Source: Flectobacillus rivi (GTDB lineage: Bacteria > Bacteroidota > Bacteroidia > Cytophagales > Spirosomataceae). Taken from it: a stretch of 64,000 bases of DNA. The position numbers and the translations under genes were made by a program. The stretch lies in the NCBI RefSeq assembly GCF_030056655.1, contig NZ_JASHIE010000019.1, forward strand, positions 91,160 through 155,159, given 5' to 3'. The notes beneath the pieces are model-generated. The model did no database searches. It worked only from the letters and a program-made list of their open reading frames with translations, and was not told where the DNA came from. The first letter of the stretch is position 1; each line of letters begins with the position of its first letter. Positions 53,953 to 62,022 of this stretch are shown in pieces.

Positions 53953-54420
53953 ATGATAATGTTAGAATTAATTAATGAAATAGAAACTGACTTTTCAGAT
54001 AATATTAAAAATATTATTGATGAATGCCTTATTGATGCGTACAACTCTATTTGTGTTTTGAGGAGCAAACTTTTGGAAAAAAAACTTGAAAAGGAATTTT
54101 TTGATGAAGTGAAGCTAAAGTTTATTTCGAATTCTTTTGATCCAAATACACTAGTCCTCCAGTCTAAATATACACTCAAGTATGCGGTGTGTATATCTCG
54201 ATTTTGGAGGTGTTACTCTTATAAAAAAGGAAATTTTATAAGTAAAGGAGAATACAATCTGTTTGAAAAAATGGAAAACGATGATTTAATTGTACATAGA
54301 GCACTATATGATGACGAATTAGCATTGATGCTTAGACGATTGGAAGAGATGTTTGTTTCAAGTAATCAAATATATGCACTTATAAGGTTACACAATATAA
54401 AAGCAAATTACAAGAGATAA
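53953..54420 (+). CDS. Hypothetical protein of the orphan array
   Basis: 155 residues, soluble and charged, mainly helical with an internal strand region (YTLKYAVCISRFWRCYSYKK). I do not recognise the family. Size, AT-rich composition, orientation and the flanking hairpins match its neighbours, which suggests an immunity-type protein; this is inference. Confidence 0.6.
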   Translation: MIMLELINEIETDFSDNIKNIIDECLIDAYNSICVLRSKLLEKKLEKEFFDEVKLKFISNSFDPNTLVLQSKYTLKYAVCISRFWRCYSYKKGNFISKGEYNLFEKMENDDLIVHRALYDDELALMLRRLEEMFVSSNQIYALIRLHNIKANYKR

Positions 54421-54424
54421 TCTT

Positions 54425-54550
54425 TTACAGCCATTGTCGGTCTTTTGACCTACAAAAGACGCCAAAGCAATCACCAAAATAACGCTTATTTTCCATTCGA
54501 TTAATTACTGACCCTCGTATTGTTGTTCACAGTACCAACAATGGCTGAAG
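54425..54550. repeat. Intergenic cassette boundary with inverted CAGCCATTGTYGGT ends
   Basis: The whole spacer between two array genes is framed by CAGCCATTGTCGGT (from 54428) and ACCAACAATGGCTG (about 54534-54547), 13 of 14 positions complementary. Each end also makes a small hairpin of its own (GGTCTTTTGACC on the left). Confidence 0.6.
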
Positions 54551-54587
54551 TAGTAACCCCTGAAATATTACCAAAATATTCACAGCT

Positions 54588-55259
54588 ATGAAATATTACA
54601 TTTTTGCACCATCAATGAATAAAAAAGTGGTTGGTCATTATCATCAAACAGAAAGTGTAGTTTACCCAATAGAGCTCTACAAGCCACCTTACAGCGGGAA
54701 ATTTACAAAAGGAGAATTCCTTGATTTTAATCCAGAGGTACAAATAACCCTTCACAAGAAAGCTTTCTTAACAGATTTTATAGATGGTAGCCCACTAGGA
54801 TTTGGGATTTTTGTTGATGACAAAGTGAAGGAGCTATTAAAAGGTTTTCATTTACCCCCTCATAAATATCATCCAATTAAAGTTATGCATAAGGGAGAAC
54901 AAATAGCTGGATATTACTGGCTTCATTTTTTTGTTGATTTGTATCAATTTATAGACAGAGAGATGAGTTTCTATGAACTAATTGATCAGAGTACAAAAGA
55001 GGTATCCCTAAATGGTAAGATTGAATCAGAAGGTCAAATGTATCAGATTTTTAAAAAATATGGGGGTAATTTTCGAATAAATATCGAATACTACTTCATG
55101 AGTCAAATGCCTAAATATGATTTGTTTGCCAATAATATTCATGTGGGTTATAAATATATGTCCGAAAAATTGGTTGATATGATCAAAGAGAAGCAAATTA
55201 CTGGTTATGATTTTGTAGAGGCTAAAAATCTGTTTTTTGAGATAGAAGAAAATGGGTAA
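54588..55259 (+). CDS. Imm11 (DUF1629)-like immunity protein
   Basis: 223 residues. It opens MKYYIFAPS and has GYYWLHFF...DREMS in the middle and VSE-like KYMSEKLVDMIKEKQITGYD near the end, the general plan of imm11/DUF1629 proteins. These are usually paired with secreted polymorphic toxins. Here no toxin gene is beside it, so it would be an orphan immunity gene. Confidence 0.6.
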   Translation: MKYYIFAPSMNKKVVGHYHQTESVVYPIELYKPPYSGKFTKGEFLDFNPEVQITLHKKAFLTDFIDGSPLGFGIFVDDKVKELLKGFHLPPHKYHPIKVMHKGEQIAGYYWLHFFVDLYQFIDREMSFYELIDQSTKEVSLNGKIESEGQMYQIFKKYGGNFRINIEYYFMSQMPKYDLFANNIHVGYKYMSEKLVDMIKEKQITGYDFVEAKNLFFEIEENG

Positions 55260-55272
55260 GTAGTTCATAGTT

Positions 55273-55300
55273 TTGCCATTATTGTTTTTTATCAACAATG
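55273..55300. repeat. Array hairpin (GCCATTATTG type)
   Basis: GCCATTATTGTT facing ATCAACAATG after the Imm11-like gene. It is a degenerate copy of the array hairpin. Confidence 0.45.
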
Positions 55301-55388
55301 AAAGAAAAGACCAGCAAATACTGAAAATCTTTAATATTAGGCACCCATTTAGGCAGTTTTAAGAATTGTATCCCCTTCCCTAAAAACT

Positions 55389-55901
55389 ATGATTTTATTT
55401 AACACACTCAAACACCATTTACCCAGCATTATAGATTTTATTGCAAATCAGACCGTAGATTCGGAGGTGAATTTGTCGAAATTGGGCGATTCGTTGATGG
55501 ATTTATACACAGGTCGCCTATCGTTAGACTCAATTATTGAAGAGACATTATATTTTTTGAAAGAGCAGGGGATTACCTCTGAGGAGGATTATCGAGTCTT
55601 TTTGGAGAAACATCAGGGTTATGCAACCTTTCAGTTATCGGATACTTCCAAGTGGGTATTTTTATGGGGTAATGAGCCTGAGCGATATGTGCATATTCAC
55701 CCTGCAAGATATTCTCCCTTCACTATACGTATCAAGTCAGCCACCCTCAAAACTGCGGTGATGCTTAAAATTCGTAACGTACAACAGTTTGATACCGATT
55801 CAATTAATACTGCAAGAAAAAGTATTGGGTTGTCACCAATCAAAAGTATGGAGAAGGCTACCAATATTATCGAAGCCATGACTTTGTTGGAATCTACATA
55901 G
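55389..55901 (+). CDS. Hypothetical protein of the orphan array
   Basis: 170 residues: a helical N-terminal half (LGDSLMDLYTGRLSLDSIIE), a central strand region (KWVFLWGNEPERYVHIHPAR) and a helical tail. The family is not recognised. Its base composition is less AT-rich than its neighbours. It is followed by NotI-core repeat copy 4. Confidence 0.65.
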   Translation: MILFNTLKHHLPSIIDFIANQTVDSEVNLSKLGDSLMDLYTGRLSLDSIIEETLYFLKEQGITSEEDYRVFLEKHQGYATFQLSDTSKWVFLWGNEPERYVHIHPARYSPFTIRIKSATLKTAVMLKIRNVQQFDTDSINTARKSIGLSPIKSMEKATNIIEAMTLLEST

Positions 55902-55939
55902 GCGTAGCTAAATTTGCTTTAGCTACTTTCTCTAATATC

Positions 55940-56154
55940 GAAGCTGTTTAAATTTTTTAAAAAACATATTTTATTGATTAATTCTTCGTCTTACTTTTTA
56001 ACTAGGCGTTCCCGCCTTGATACAAAAAGTAACCGCAGCGGCGGCCGCAAAAAAATCAAGAATTTATAATCGGAGTGGCGTACCACCTCGCTTCGCTCAA
56101 ACAGTATAAATTCATTGCTTTCTCGAGCAAGTTTATGAAAGTTTAAACAGCTTC
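55940..56154. mobile_element. NotI-core structured repeat, copy 4 (perfect terminal inverted repeats)
   Basis: GAAGCTGTTTAAA (55940-55952) and TTTAAACAGCTTC (56142-56154) are perfectly inverted. GCGGCCGC is at 56041-56048. The stems are TTACTTTTT/AAAAAGTAA and GAATTTATA (56060-56068) with TATAAATTC (56105-56113). The second stem differs from copy 1 at several positions, yet pairing is kept. It lies directly ahead of the toxin-tail fragment. Confidence 0.75.
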
Positions 56155-56169
56155 ATCGTTTGCTAAGAG

Positions 56170-56318
56170 ACCAGCAATGGCTTAAATGTATTCTTTATAT
56201 TGATAAATCATTAGCAGTTGCTACTCCAGAATTAGTAAGAATGCTAGAAAGAATCACAAAACAAGGTGTTACAATAGTTGCATATTCATTGGAAGAATTA
56301 AGGAGTATATTAAAATGA
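56170..56318 (+). pseudogene. C-terminal fragment of a possible polymorphic toxin
   Basis: A frame with no start codon of its own ends at the stop at 56316-56318. From about 56186 it reads CILYIDKSLAVATPELVRML, then ERITKQGVTIVAYSLEELRS and ILK. This has the character of the tail of a real domain (amphipathic helix, beta strand, helix). The immunity-like gene starts four bases after the stop, the usual toxin-immunity layout. The frame becomes unreadable upstream where copy 4 of the NotI-core repeat ends. The toxin family is not identified. The exact left boundary is uncertain because an AGACCAGCAATGGCTTAAA word (56166) also resembles the array hairpin. Confidence 0.45.
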
Positions 56319-56321
56319 AAA

Positions 56322-56813
56322 ATGGGTAGACTTGCACATTTACTTAAAAACTGGGAAAATCATTCTCCAGAGAAAGTATTGATAGATACTGTGAAAATTT
56401 GTTTTCGTAACGGTATCAAATTTGAGTACCAAAATTGGAATAGTTATTTTTCAAATGGGTCACTTAAAAACACCGAGATTAGATTAGAGGAAGATTCTAA
56501 AAATGATGAGAAGCAAGGTTTTTTGTTATCAATTCAAGGCGTAGAAATGGAACTTATTGAGATTGGGCAAGATAAAGCATTTGATTATCTAATTCCAAAT
56601 AAAAACTTATGTAGTTTAGCATATATTGAACCAGTCTGGCAAGAAAATTTAGAATTGATTTTTTTATTTATTTACGAGTATCTTAACATTAATCGAGACG
56701 ATTATTTTTGGTTTGAAGGTGAAGATATACTTTCATGGGAATCCATACAGAATTTTAAAAAGGATGGTTTTGAGAGTTTTTTAAAGGTTGTTGGAATCCC
56801 CGAGGGTTCATAG
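56322..56813 (+). CDS. Hypothetical immunity-like protein
   Basis: 163 residues, acidic (EIRLEEDSKNDEKQGFLLSI), with a helical tail (WESIQNFKKDGFESFLKVVG). It starts four bases after the end of the toxin-tail fragment, so it is probably the cognate immunity gene of the lost toxin. The family is not recognised. Confidence 0.65.
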   Translation: MGRLAHLLKNWENHSPEKVLIDTVKICFRNGIKFEYQNWNSYFSNGSLKNTEIRLEEDSKNDEKQGFLLSIQGVEMELIEIGQDKAFDYLIPNKNLCSLAYIEPVWQENLELIFLFIYEYLNINRDDYFWFEGEDILSWESIQNFKKDGFESFLKVVGIPEGS

Positions 56814-56926
56814 TGTTCCACAAAATACTACAGAAGATAGGTGAAATTAGCTTGTGCCTGACAATAGAACCCACAGCAGCCGAAAAAATACAGATGATGA
56901 AGTTATAATTTTTTTTATCCCAAATT

Positions 56927-57331
56927 ATGAAGTTTGTATATATTTTAAATCGTAAAAACAACTTAGTGGAATTTTGTAAAATTAATTCTGAGAGGTATGA
57001 TGTTTTAATTAGTTTAACTTCATTTACACTGAAAGAAGGATTGTTACCTGTTGAGTTTGATATTTATAAAATTGAAAATTTAATAAATACATTGTTATAT
57101 GAAAGGAGTTTAAAACCGCTAGATATTCCAGATTATGAAGGGCGGTTTTCAGAGGATGAAATTTTTGAATTTAGAATATTCAAAGAAATTAATTTAAAAC
57201 TTTGTAATACAGGATTCGATAATAAAATTATTTTTTTAATAAACATTTATGAAAGTATTTTAAAAGATGAATCTCCATATTTTCTAATGTTTACCAAGTA
57301 TTTGGGCGCTGTTGGTAGAAGAAATGGGTAA
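56927..57331 (+). CDS. Hypothetical protein of the orphan array
   Basis: 134 residues, AT-rich, soluble; MKFVYILNRKNNLVEFCKIN opens with a beta hairpin and the rest is helical. The family is not recognised. An open stretch directly upstream (ending KIQMMKL at about 56905) could be another toxin tail, but it is too short to judge. Confidence 0.6.
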   Translation: MKFVYILNRKNNLVEFCKINSERYDVLISLTSFTLKEGLLPVEFDIYKIENLINTLLYERSLKPLDIPDYEGRFSEDEIFEFRIFKEINLKLCNTGFDNKIIFLINIYESILKDESPYFLMFTKYLGAVGRRNG

Positions 57332-57406
57332 TACTCATGATACGACTTATCAAATGCTGTTGATTATTACAAAAAAGTTGATTTTTTAATTGACGAGTTG
57401 CTGTCG

Positions 57407-57446
57407 CTCGTATTGTTGGTCAAAAGACCAACAAGGGCTGAAATAG
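57407..57446. repeat. Array hairpin (TTGTTGGTC/GACCAACAA)
   Basis: TTGTTGGTC-AAAA-GACCAACAA is a perfect 9-bp stem, followed by GGGCTGAAAT, just ahead of the next array gene. It shares sequence with the spacer at 54517-54550. Confidence 0.65.
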
Positions 57447-57459
57447 AAATTATAAAATT

Positions 57460-58341
57460 ATGAGCATCTTTAATTGGTTTAAACAGAAAGAGTTTATTTA
57501 TAAAGAACATTTATCTTCGACTTTCCCAACGATAGAATTTGAAATGTGTTTTAAGCTAAATTCATTGAAGGTTTCTGATATACTTTCTTTGGTGGAATCT
57601 CCCAATATAGGATATACACTCACTCGATGGATAGGAGGTTTTGGAGATATGTCTTTACAAGAGGGGATCAAAAAGGCAATGAGAATAAACAAACACCTTT
57701 TTTTTGAAAAATGCCATCTTTTTTATGATGATGAAATGCAAAACAGATTGACTATTTGTCCAAGTGGACCCAAAGAATTACCTGGTTGTGATAGAATAAT
57801 ATGGAAAGGGGAAAAAGGAAAACTTGATTTGACCTTATTTGAGCCATTTTTTAAATTAAATGGTTTTGTTTGTGCCTACTCATTTTGGCAGTTTGATGAA
57901 TTTATTCAAAATGAAGTTTATTTAAGAAACTACGAACTAAAAGGAATTCCTGTAAATAAGAAAAAGATATATACAAAAGATGGAGATAAATGTATCACAA
58001 TTGAAGGGAATCCAGGTAGGTTAAGACAAGTTCGGAATATGGTATTAAGATCATGCTGGAGAATGTGGTTTTCAAACAATTATTTTGAATTAATTGACAA
58101 AGAAAAAGTAGAAAAATTCAATTATTGTAATAAAAATATTCTTACAAAGAATAATGTTCGATTTATTGAACTGTACCCGAATCCATTTGAATCTGATAAT
58201 CCTGAAAATAGAATTATTCAGAAGGAATTCAACAATTTAGTAGGTATTGAAGAACTACATAAGGCATGTTGGGATAATTATAATCCAATTGGTAGTCTCT
58301 ATGATGATTCTCAAGATGATGATGGAAAATGTTGGGATTAA
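57460..58341 (+). CDS. Hypothetical protein, last gene of the orphan array
   Basis: 293 residues, soluble, rich in aromatic and Asn/Lys residues, with an acidic tail (DDSQDDDGKCWD). No family is recognised. It resembles large immunity-type proteins in composition and context only. It is followed directly by an array hairpin. Confidence 0.6.
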   Translation: MSIFNWFKQKEFIYKEHLSSTFPTIEFEMCFKLNSLKVSDILSLVESPNIGYTLTRWIGGFGDMSLQEGIKKAMRINKHLFFEKCHLFYDDEMQNRLTICPSGPKELPGCDRIIWKGEKGKLDLTLFEPFFKLNGFVCAYSFWQFDEFIQNEVYLRNYELKGIPVNKKKIYTKDGDKCITIEGNPGRLRQVRNMVLRSCWRMWFSNNYFELIDKEKVEKFNYCNKNILTKNNVRFIELYPNPFESDNPENRIIQKEFNNLVGIEELHKACWDNYNPIGSLYDDSQDDDGKCWD

Positions 58342-58357
58342 TAGTATCTATCTATTA

Positions 58358-58387
58358 GCCATAGTTGGTTTTTTGACCAACTATGGC
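58358..58387. terminator. Array hairpin acting as terminator (GCCATAGTTGGT/ACCAACTATGGC)
   Basis: A perfect 12-bp stem around TTTTTG. It is the last member of the array hairpin family and lies between convergent genes. Confidence 0.75.
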
Positions 58388-58399
58388 GGAAGGTTTTAT

Positions 58400-58840
58400 T
58401 TACACCTGACCATTATACTTTGGGTCGAAATCTACCATCCACTCTATACCGTATTTATCTCGAAACATACCGAAATACGAACCCCACGGACTATCTGCTA
58501 TTGGCATTTCGACATTTCCTCCTGCTGAAAGTCCATTAAACAAATGATCTGCTTCTTCTTTACTTTCAGCACTTATTGAGATTTTACTTCGATTCTCTTG
58601 CTCATTGACTTTTCCTAGTACGTTTGGCACATCGCTTCCCATCAATACGTTGGTCTTGCCGATTGGTAAAGCTATCTGCATTACTTTATTGGCTTCTTCC
58701 TCTGGAAAAGGTTGTTCGGGGTTTTCTAAATCTTTGAATCTTGCAATCATAGCGAATTCGCCGCCGAATACAGATTTGTAAAAATTGAATGCCTCCTCAG
58801 CATTGCCGTTATAATGTAAATAAGGATTAATGAGTGCCAT
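58400..58840 (-). CDS. VOC family protein, PhnB-like
   Basis: 146 residues opening with INPYLHYNGNAEEAFNFYKS, the PhnB/3-demethylubiquinone-methyltransferase-like VOC signature, and ending GSYFGMFRDKYGIEWMVDFD. These small proteins form domain-swapped dimers. The enzymatic role is unknown despite the old PhnB name. Confidence 0.9.
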   Translation of the reverse strand: MALINPYLHYNGNAEEAFNFYKSVFGGEFAMIARFKDLENPEQPFPEEEANKVMQIALPIGKTNVLMGSDVPNVLGKVNEQENRSKISISAESKEEADHLFNGLSAGGNVEMPIADSPWGSYFGMFRDKYGIEWMVDFDPKYNGQV

Positions 58841-58955
58841 AGTATAAGAGTTTAGTTGTTAACATGTTTGGTTGGGAAATGCCCAACTTACACTAAGTTA
58901 AAAAGAACTTTTGCTTTTCACTATGATTGAAATGAATATTTGAAACCAATAAAAT

Positions 58956-58999
58956 AAAAATAGGCAAAGCAATCATCATCAATTGCTTTGCCTATTTTT
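58956..58999. terminator. Hairpin terminator downstream of the SDR gene
   Basis: AAAAATAGGCAAAGCAAT (58956-58973) pairs perfectly with 58982-58999. The T-tract serves the minus-strand SDR gene. Confidence 0.85.
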
Positions 59000-59016
59000 A
59001 AAAGTTAACCCAATGA

Positions 59017-59772
59017 CTACAAGCCATATAAGCCACCTGCAACGGTTATTTTCTCTCCAGTAATCCACCCAGCATCATCTGAGGCTAAAAAAACTGCCAC
59101 TTTGGCAATATCTTCTGGTTGTCCGATTCGTCCTAGTGGTGTTTTAGAAATCATGGCTTTTTCTGCATCACTTCCTGTGATACCTGCGGTGATTGTTCCT
59201 TCTGTTTGGACTCCGCCAGGAAGTAGTGAATTAATACGAATATTTCGTCCGCTAAACTCTTTAGATAAGGAAATAGTGATGGCGTCTAAAGCTGCTTTTG
59301 TGGCAGAATAAACCGACATCATAGCAGGAGGCGTTGTACTTGCACCCGAGCTGATATTGATAATTACACCTCCTTTTTCATCAAATTGCTTAACTGCTTC
59401 GCTGATAGTTAACAATGAACCTAATACGTTGGTATTGAATTGTTGGTGAAAAGAATCTTCCGAAAATGTCTCAATTGGAGAGAATTGGTATATCCCTGCA
59501 TTATTGACCAAAATATCTACTTGTCCAAACGCATTTTTTGTTTCCTCAAAAAGCTGACTTACCTCTGTTGCTTTGGATACATCGGCTTTAATGGCGATAG
59601 CAATGCCACCATTTTCGGTAATATTGGTTACTACTTTTTCCGCTCCTTCTTTACTTGATGCATAATTTACGACTACCTTGGCGCCCTCTGCGGCAAAATA
59701 TTTTGCGATGGAGGCTCCAATACCTTTTGAAGCTCCTGTTACTATTGCCACCTTGTTTGATAACTTGCTCAT
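59017..59772 (-). CDS. SDR family oxidoreductase (glucose dehydrogenase-like)
   Basis: 251 residues. TGASKGIG, NNAGIY, SSGAS...YSATK (catalytic Ser, Tyr, Lys) and the terminal GEKITVAGG are all present; NYASSKEGAEKVV after strand 2 suggests NADP(H). The substrate is unknown. It is divergent from the HxlR-type regulator at 59896, with repeated AGTAAC boxes in between, so it is probably repressed by it. Confidence 0.92.
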   Translation of the reverse strand: MSKLSNKVAIVTGASKGIGASIAKYFAAEGAKVVVNYASSKEGAEKVVTNITENGGIAIAIKADVSKATEVSQLFEETKNAFGQVDILVNNAGIYQFSPIETFSEDSFHQQFNTNVLGSLLTISEAVKQFDEKGGVIINISSGASTTPPAMMSVYSATKAALDAITISLSKEFSGRNIRINSLLPGGVQTEGTITAGITGSDAEKAMISKTPLGRIGQPEDIAKVAVFLASDDAGWITGEKITVAGGLYGL

Positions 59773-59825
59773 GATTGTTTTCTTTAAAGTTTGAGTGGCA
59801 AAGGTATATGTTGTTAGTTTATTTT

Positions 59826-59885
59826 AGTAACTTGGTGTCAAAAAGTAACAGTATCATTGAGGTAATACAGTAACACTTTAGTAAC
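59826..59885. promoter_or_regulatory. Four AGTAAC boxes in the SDR/HxlR divergent spacer
   Basis: AGTAAC at 59826, 59844, 59869 and 59880. The spacer is only 123 bases, so these are good candidates for the HxlR-type operator. Confidence 0.45.
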
Positions 59886-59895
59886 AAGGAAAAAT

Positions 59896-60249
59896 ATGAA
59901 ATGTGAAGAATATCAAGGGGATGAACACAAAAAAGCAATGCTGGCTGTCCAAGATTCGATGGATGTGCTGAGCGGAAAATGGAAAATTAATATTATATCT
60001 TCAATTTGCTATTACAACAAAAGACGATTTTCAGACATCTTGAATGATGTCAATGGTATCTCCAACAAAATGTTGAGTAAGGAATTGAAAGAGTTGGAAA
60101 CTAACAAAATTATCAAACGCACTGTGCTAGAAACTCAGCCTATTACCGTGCAATACGAACTTACAGAGCATGGAAAAACCTTGCAGACCATTATCAGAAA
60201 CCTAACTGATTGGGGAAGACGACACCGTCGCGAAATAATTGGGAAATAG
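59896..60249 (+). CDS. HxlR family transcriptional regulator
   Basis: 117 residues, the full length of a HxlR/DUF24 winged-helix protein. A Cys sits near the start (MKCEEYQ). LSGKWKINIISSI, RRFSDILNDVNGISNKMLSK and the wing QYELTEHGKTLQ are characteristic. Members often sense electrophiles or oxidants through the N-terminal Cys and repress an adjacent oxidoreductase; the divergent SDR fits that. Confidence 0.93.
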   Translation: MKCEEYQGDEHKKAMLAVQDSMDVLSGKWKINIISSICYYNKRRFSDILNDVNGISNKMLSKELKELETNKIIKRTVLETQPITVQYELTEHGKTLQTIIRNLTDWGRRHRREIIGK

Positions 60250-60292
60250 CTAGTTAAAAATTGGAAGCAATAACAAATGTTTATAAATGAAA

Positions 60293-60321
60293 AGCCAAAC
60301 TCTGAGCAAAAGAGTTTGGCT
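60293..60321. terminator. Bidirectional hairpin terminator
   Basis: AGCCAAACTCT (60293-60303) pairs with AGAGTTTGGCT (60311-60321), between the convergent HxlR and XRE genes. Confidence 0.8.
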
Positions 60322-60344
60322 AAATAGTTTTTTGATAGATATCC

Positions 60345-60554
60345 TTATTGTTCCATGACATATTCTAAAATATCGGCAGGTTGACAGTCCAATGCTTTGC
60401 AAATAGCCTCTAAAGTACTAAAACGAATTGCTTTGGCCTTACCTGTTTTTAAGATGGAAAGATTAGATAAGGTCAAATCAACTCTTTCTGAGAGCTCATT
60501 AAGCGACATTTTACGTTTGGCCATCATAACATCTAAATTTACAATAATCGGCAT
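60345..60554 (-). CDS. Small XRE-family HTH regulator
   Basis: 69 residues, essentially one helix-turn-helix (KMSLNELSERVDLTLSNLSI, then LEAICKALDCQPADILEY) of the YozG/Cro type. The start lies three bases after the stop of the DUF2975 gene, so the two are translationally coupled. This pairing recurs in many Bacteroidota and Firmicutes. Confidence 0.92.
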   Translation of the reverse strand: MPIIVNLDVMMAKRKMSLNELSERVDLTLSNLSILKTGKAKAIRFSTLEAICKALDCQPADILEYVMEQ

Positions 60555-60557
60555 ATT

Positions 60558-61094
60558 TTAAACTGTTAAATCGTTTTCATTTTGGATTTCTACTCCTTTT
60601 TTAAATATCGTGGCAATCACTGAAATAACCGCTGCCATCAGGATAAACGCCTGACTATCTGCCCAAAATGGATTTAGATTCTCAACGAGATAACCGTGAT
60701 GCTGTAAATTTTTGGCAGATTGCTGGGCTATATAACTACCGATACCTATGATCAATGTATAGTAGCTAATTTGTGTGATTTGTGCAGAAGTAAAATCGTT
60801 GAAAGGTTTTGATAAATTCAGCTTACTCATGAGTTTGATGACGACATAGAATAGATAAGCTTTTAGAAAGGCAATGACTAAAATAAAACTGTACATACTA
60901 CCAAATGCCCATTTACTTCGTCGATACATGTCGCTTAAATCTAATTTTTGATATAGATTTTGGACAAACTCAGGTTTGTAAATGCTAAAAAAAAAGTTGG
61001 TTACCAACCCACCTGCTTCGATACATAAGCCAACAAAGATAATCCATGCGACCACATGTAAACTTTTAAATACAAAGTTGTTTTTGCTTGACAT
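60558..61094 (-). CDS. DUF2975 family membrane protein
   Basis: 178 residues with four helices (about 10-33, 60-88, 105-128 and 140-160) and the DUF2975 layout, including SKLNLSKPFNDFTSAQITQI between helices 2 and 3. The function is unknown. It is in an operon with the HTH protein, which probably senses or represses through the paired palindromes upstream. Confidence 0.9.
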   Translation of the reverse strand: MSSKNNFVFKSLHVVAWIIFVGLCIEAGGLVTNFFFSIYKPEFVQNLYQKLDLSDMYRRSKWAFGSMYSFILVIAFLKAYLFYVVIKLMSKLNLSKPFNDFTSAQITQISYYTLIIGIGSYIAQQSAKNLQHHGYLVENLNPFWADSQAFILMAAVISVIATIFKKGVEIQNENDLTV

Positions 61095-61127
61095 AATTTT
61101 AAGAAGTTTAAGTTATGTCATAAAAGT

Positions 61128-61162
61128 AATAAATATTTATTGATAAACAATAAATATTTATT
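61128..61162. promoter_or_regulatory. Two identical 14-bp palindromes spaced 21 bp, operator of the DUF2975/XRE operon
   Basis: AATAAATATTTATT at 61128-61141 and again at 61149-61162, joined by GATAAAC. The start-to-start distance is exactly two helical turns, 34 bases ahead of the DUF2975 start. Related GATAAA/TTTATC words continue to about 61220. The rest of the 61095-61426 gap shows no gene. Confidence 0.6.
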
Positions 61163-61426
61163 TTTAATCAAAGGTTTATTTAATGTTTTATTACGGTTTA
61201 TCAATAAATTGATACTTCTATCGATATATTATACCTTCACAGGTAGCAAGAATTTCCAAATCGATAAATAAGCTAACATGTGTGAAAATAGTTGTCTAAA
61301 ATAGGTTACCAATGTAAAAACTGGACACAGAAAATTATGAGGTAAATGCTTAAGCATTACCACCAACAATACCCATAATATGAAGGAAGCCAATCAAATA
61401 GGTTTCCATTAACCCTAATTGAAATA

Positions 61427-61975
61427 TTATTCTGTGGAGAGTTTGAGCTTTTGCATTTGATTATTTGCGTATTTGTAATTTTCATCATCGAAACATACAA
61501 ATACTATTTTTTCAAAATAAGGTTGCTCCATCACAAATCTATATACGGTTTCAAATGCAATTTGCGCCGCCAATTCCTTTGGAAATTTATAGATGCCAGT
61601 ACTAATATTGGGAAATGCAACTGATTTACAATGATGGTCTTTTGCCAATAGTAAAGCCTTGGTATAGCAAGAGGCAAGTTTTTCAGCTTCATGCTTATTA
61701 CCGCCGTTCCAAACTGGTCCTACGGTATGAATTACGTATTTGGCAGGAAGTTTTCCTGCTGTGGTAATAACAGCTTCTCCAACTTTACACCCGCCTTGTT
61801 TTGCGATTATTTTACGACAATCCTCTAAAATCGCCGAACCTCCTGCACGATGAATAGCGCCATCAACGCCACCGCCACCTAATAGGGAAGTGTTGGCTGC
61901 GTTGACGATTGCGTCAACTGACATTTTAGTAATATCAGCTTTAACTATTTCGATTTTAGTAGACATTGAAGTCAT
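61427..61975 (-). CDS. Macro-domain protein (O-acetyl-ADP-ribose deacetylase type)
   Basis: 182 residues. MSTKIEIVKADITKMSVDAI and VNAANTSLLGGGGVDGAIHR form the ADP-ribose-binding loop 1, with GCKVGEAVITTAGKLPAKYV and FPNISTGIYKFP for loop 2. The MacroD/YmdB group removes ADP-ribose from proteins or deacetylates O-acetyl-ADP-ribose. ATG codons at 61975 and 61966 are both possible starts. Confidence 0.93.
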   Translation of the reverse strand: MTSMSTKIEIVKADITKMSVDAIVNAANTSLLGGGGVDGAIHRAGGSAILEDCRKIIAKQGGCKVGEAVITTAGKLPAKYVIHTVGPVWNGGNKHEAEKLASCYTKALLLAKDHHCKSVAFPNISTGIYKFPKELAAQIAFETVYRFVMEQPYFEKIVFVCFDDENYKYANNQMQKLKLSTE

Positions 61976-62022
61976 TGTCGTGAGTTATCTATTTCTATTA
62001 TACTAAGAAATAAATTTTCATG

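Noticed and set aside
56830..56910. Second toxin tail before the 56927 gene
   Set aside because: The open stretch is under 40 codons, has no start, and lacks a convincing domain; it may be chance.
53281..58387. Integron cassette array
   Set aside because: The hairpins do not show the attC core site pattern clearly and no integron integrase is in the window. Kept only as an analogy for one gene plus one palindrome.
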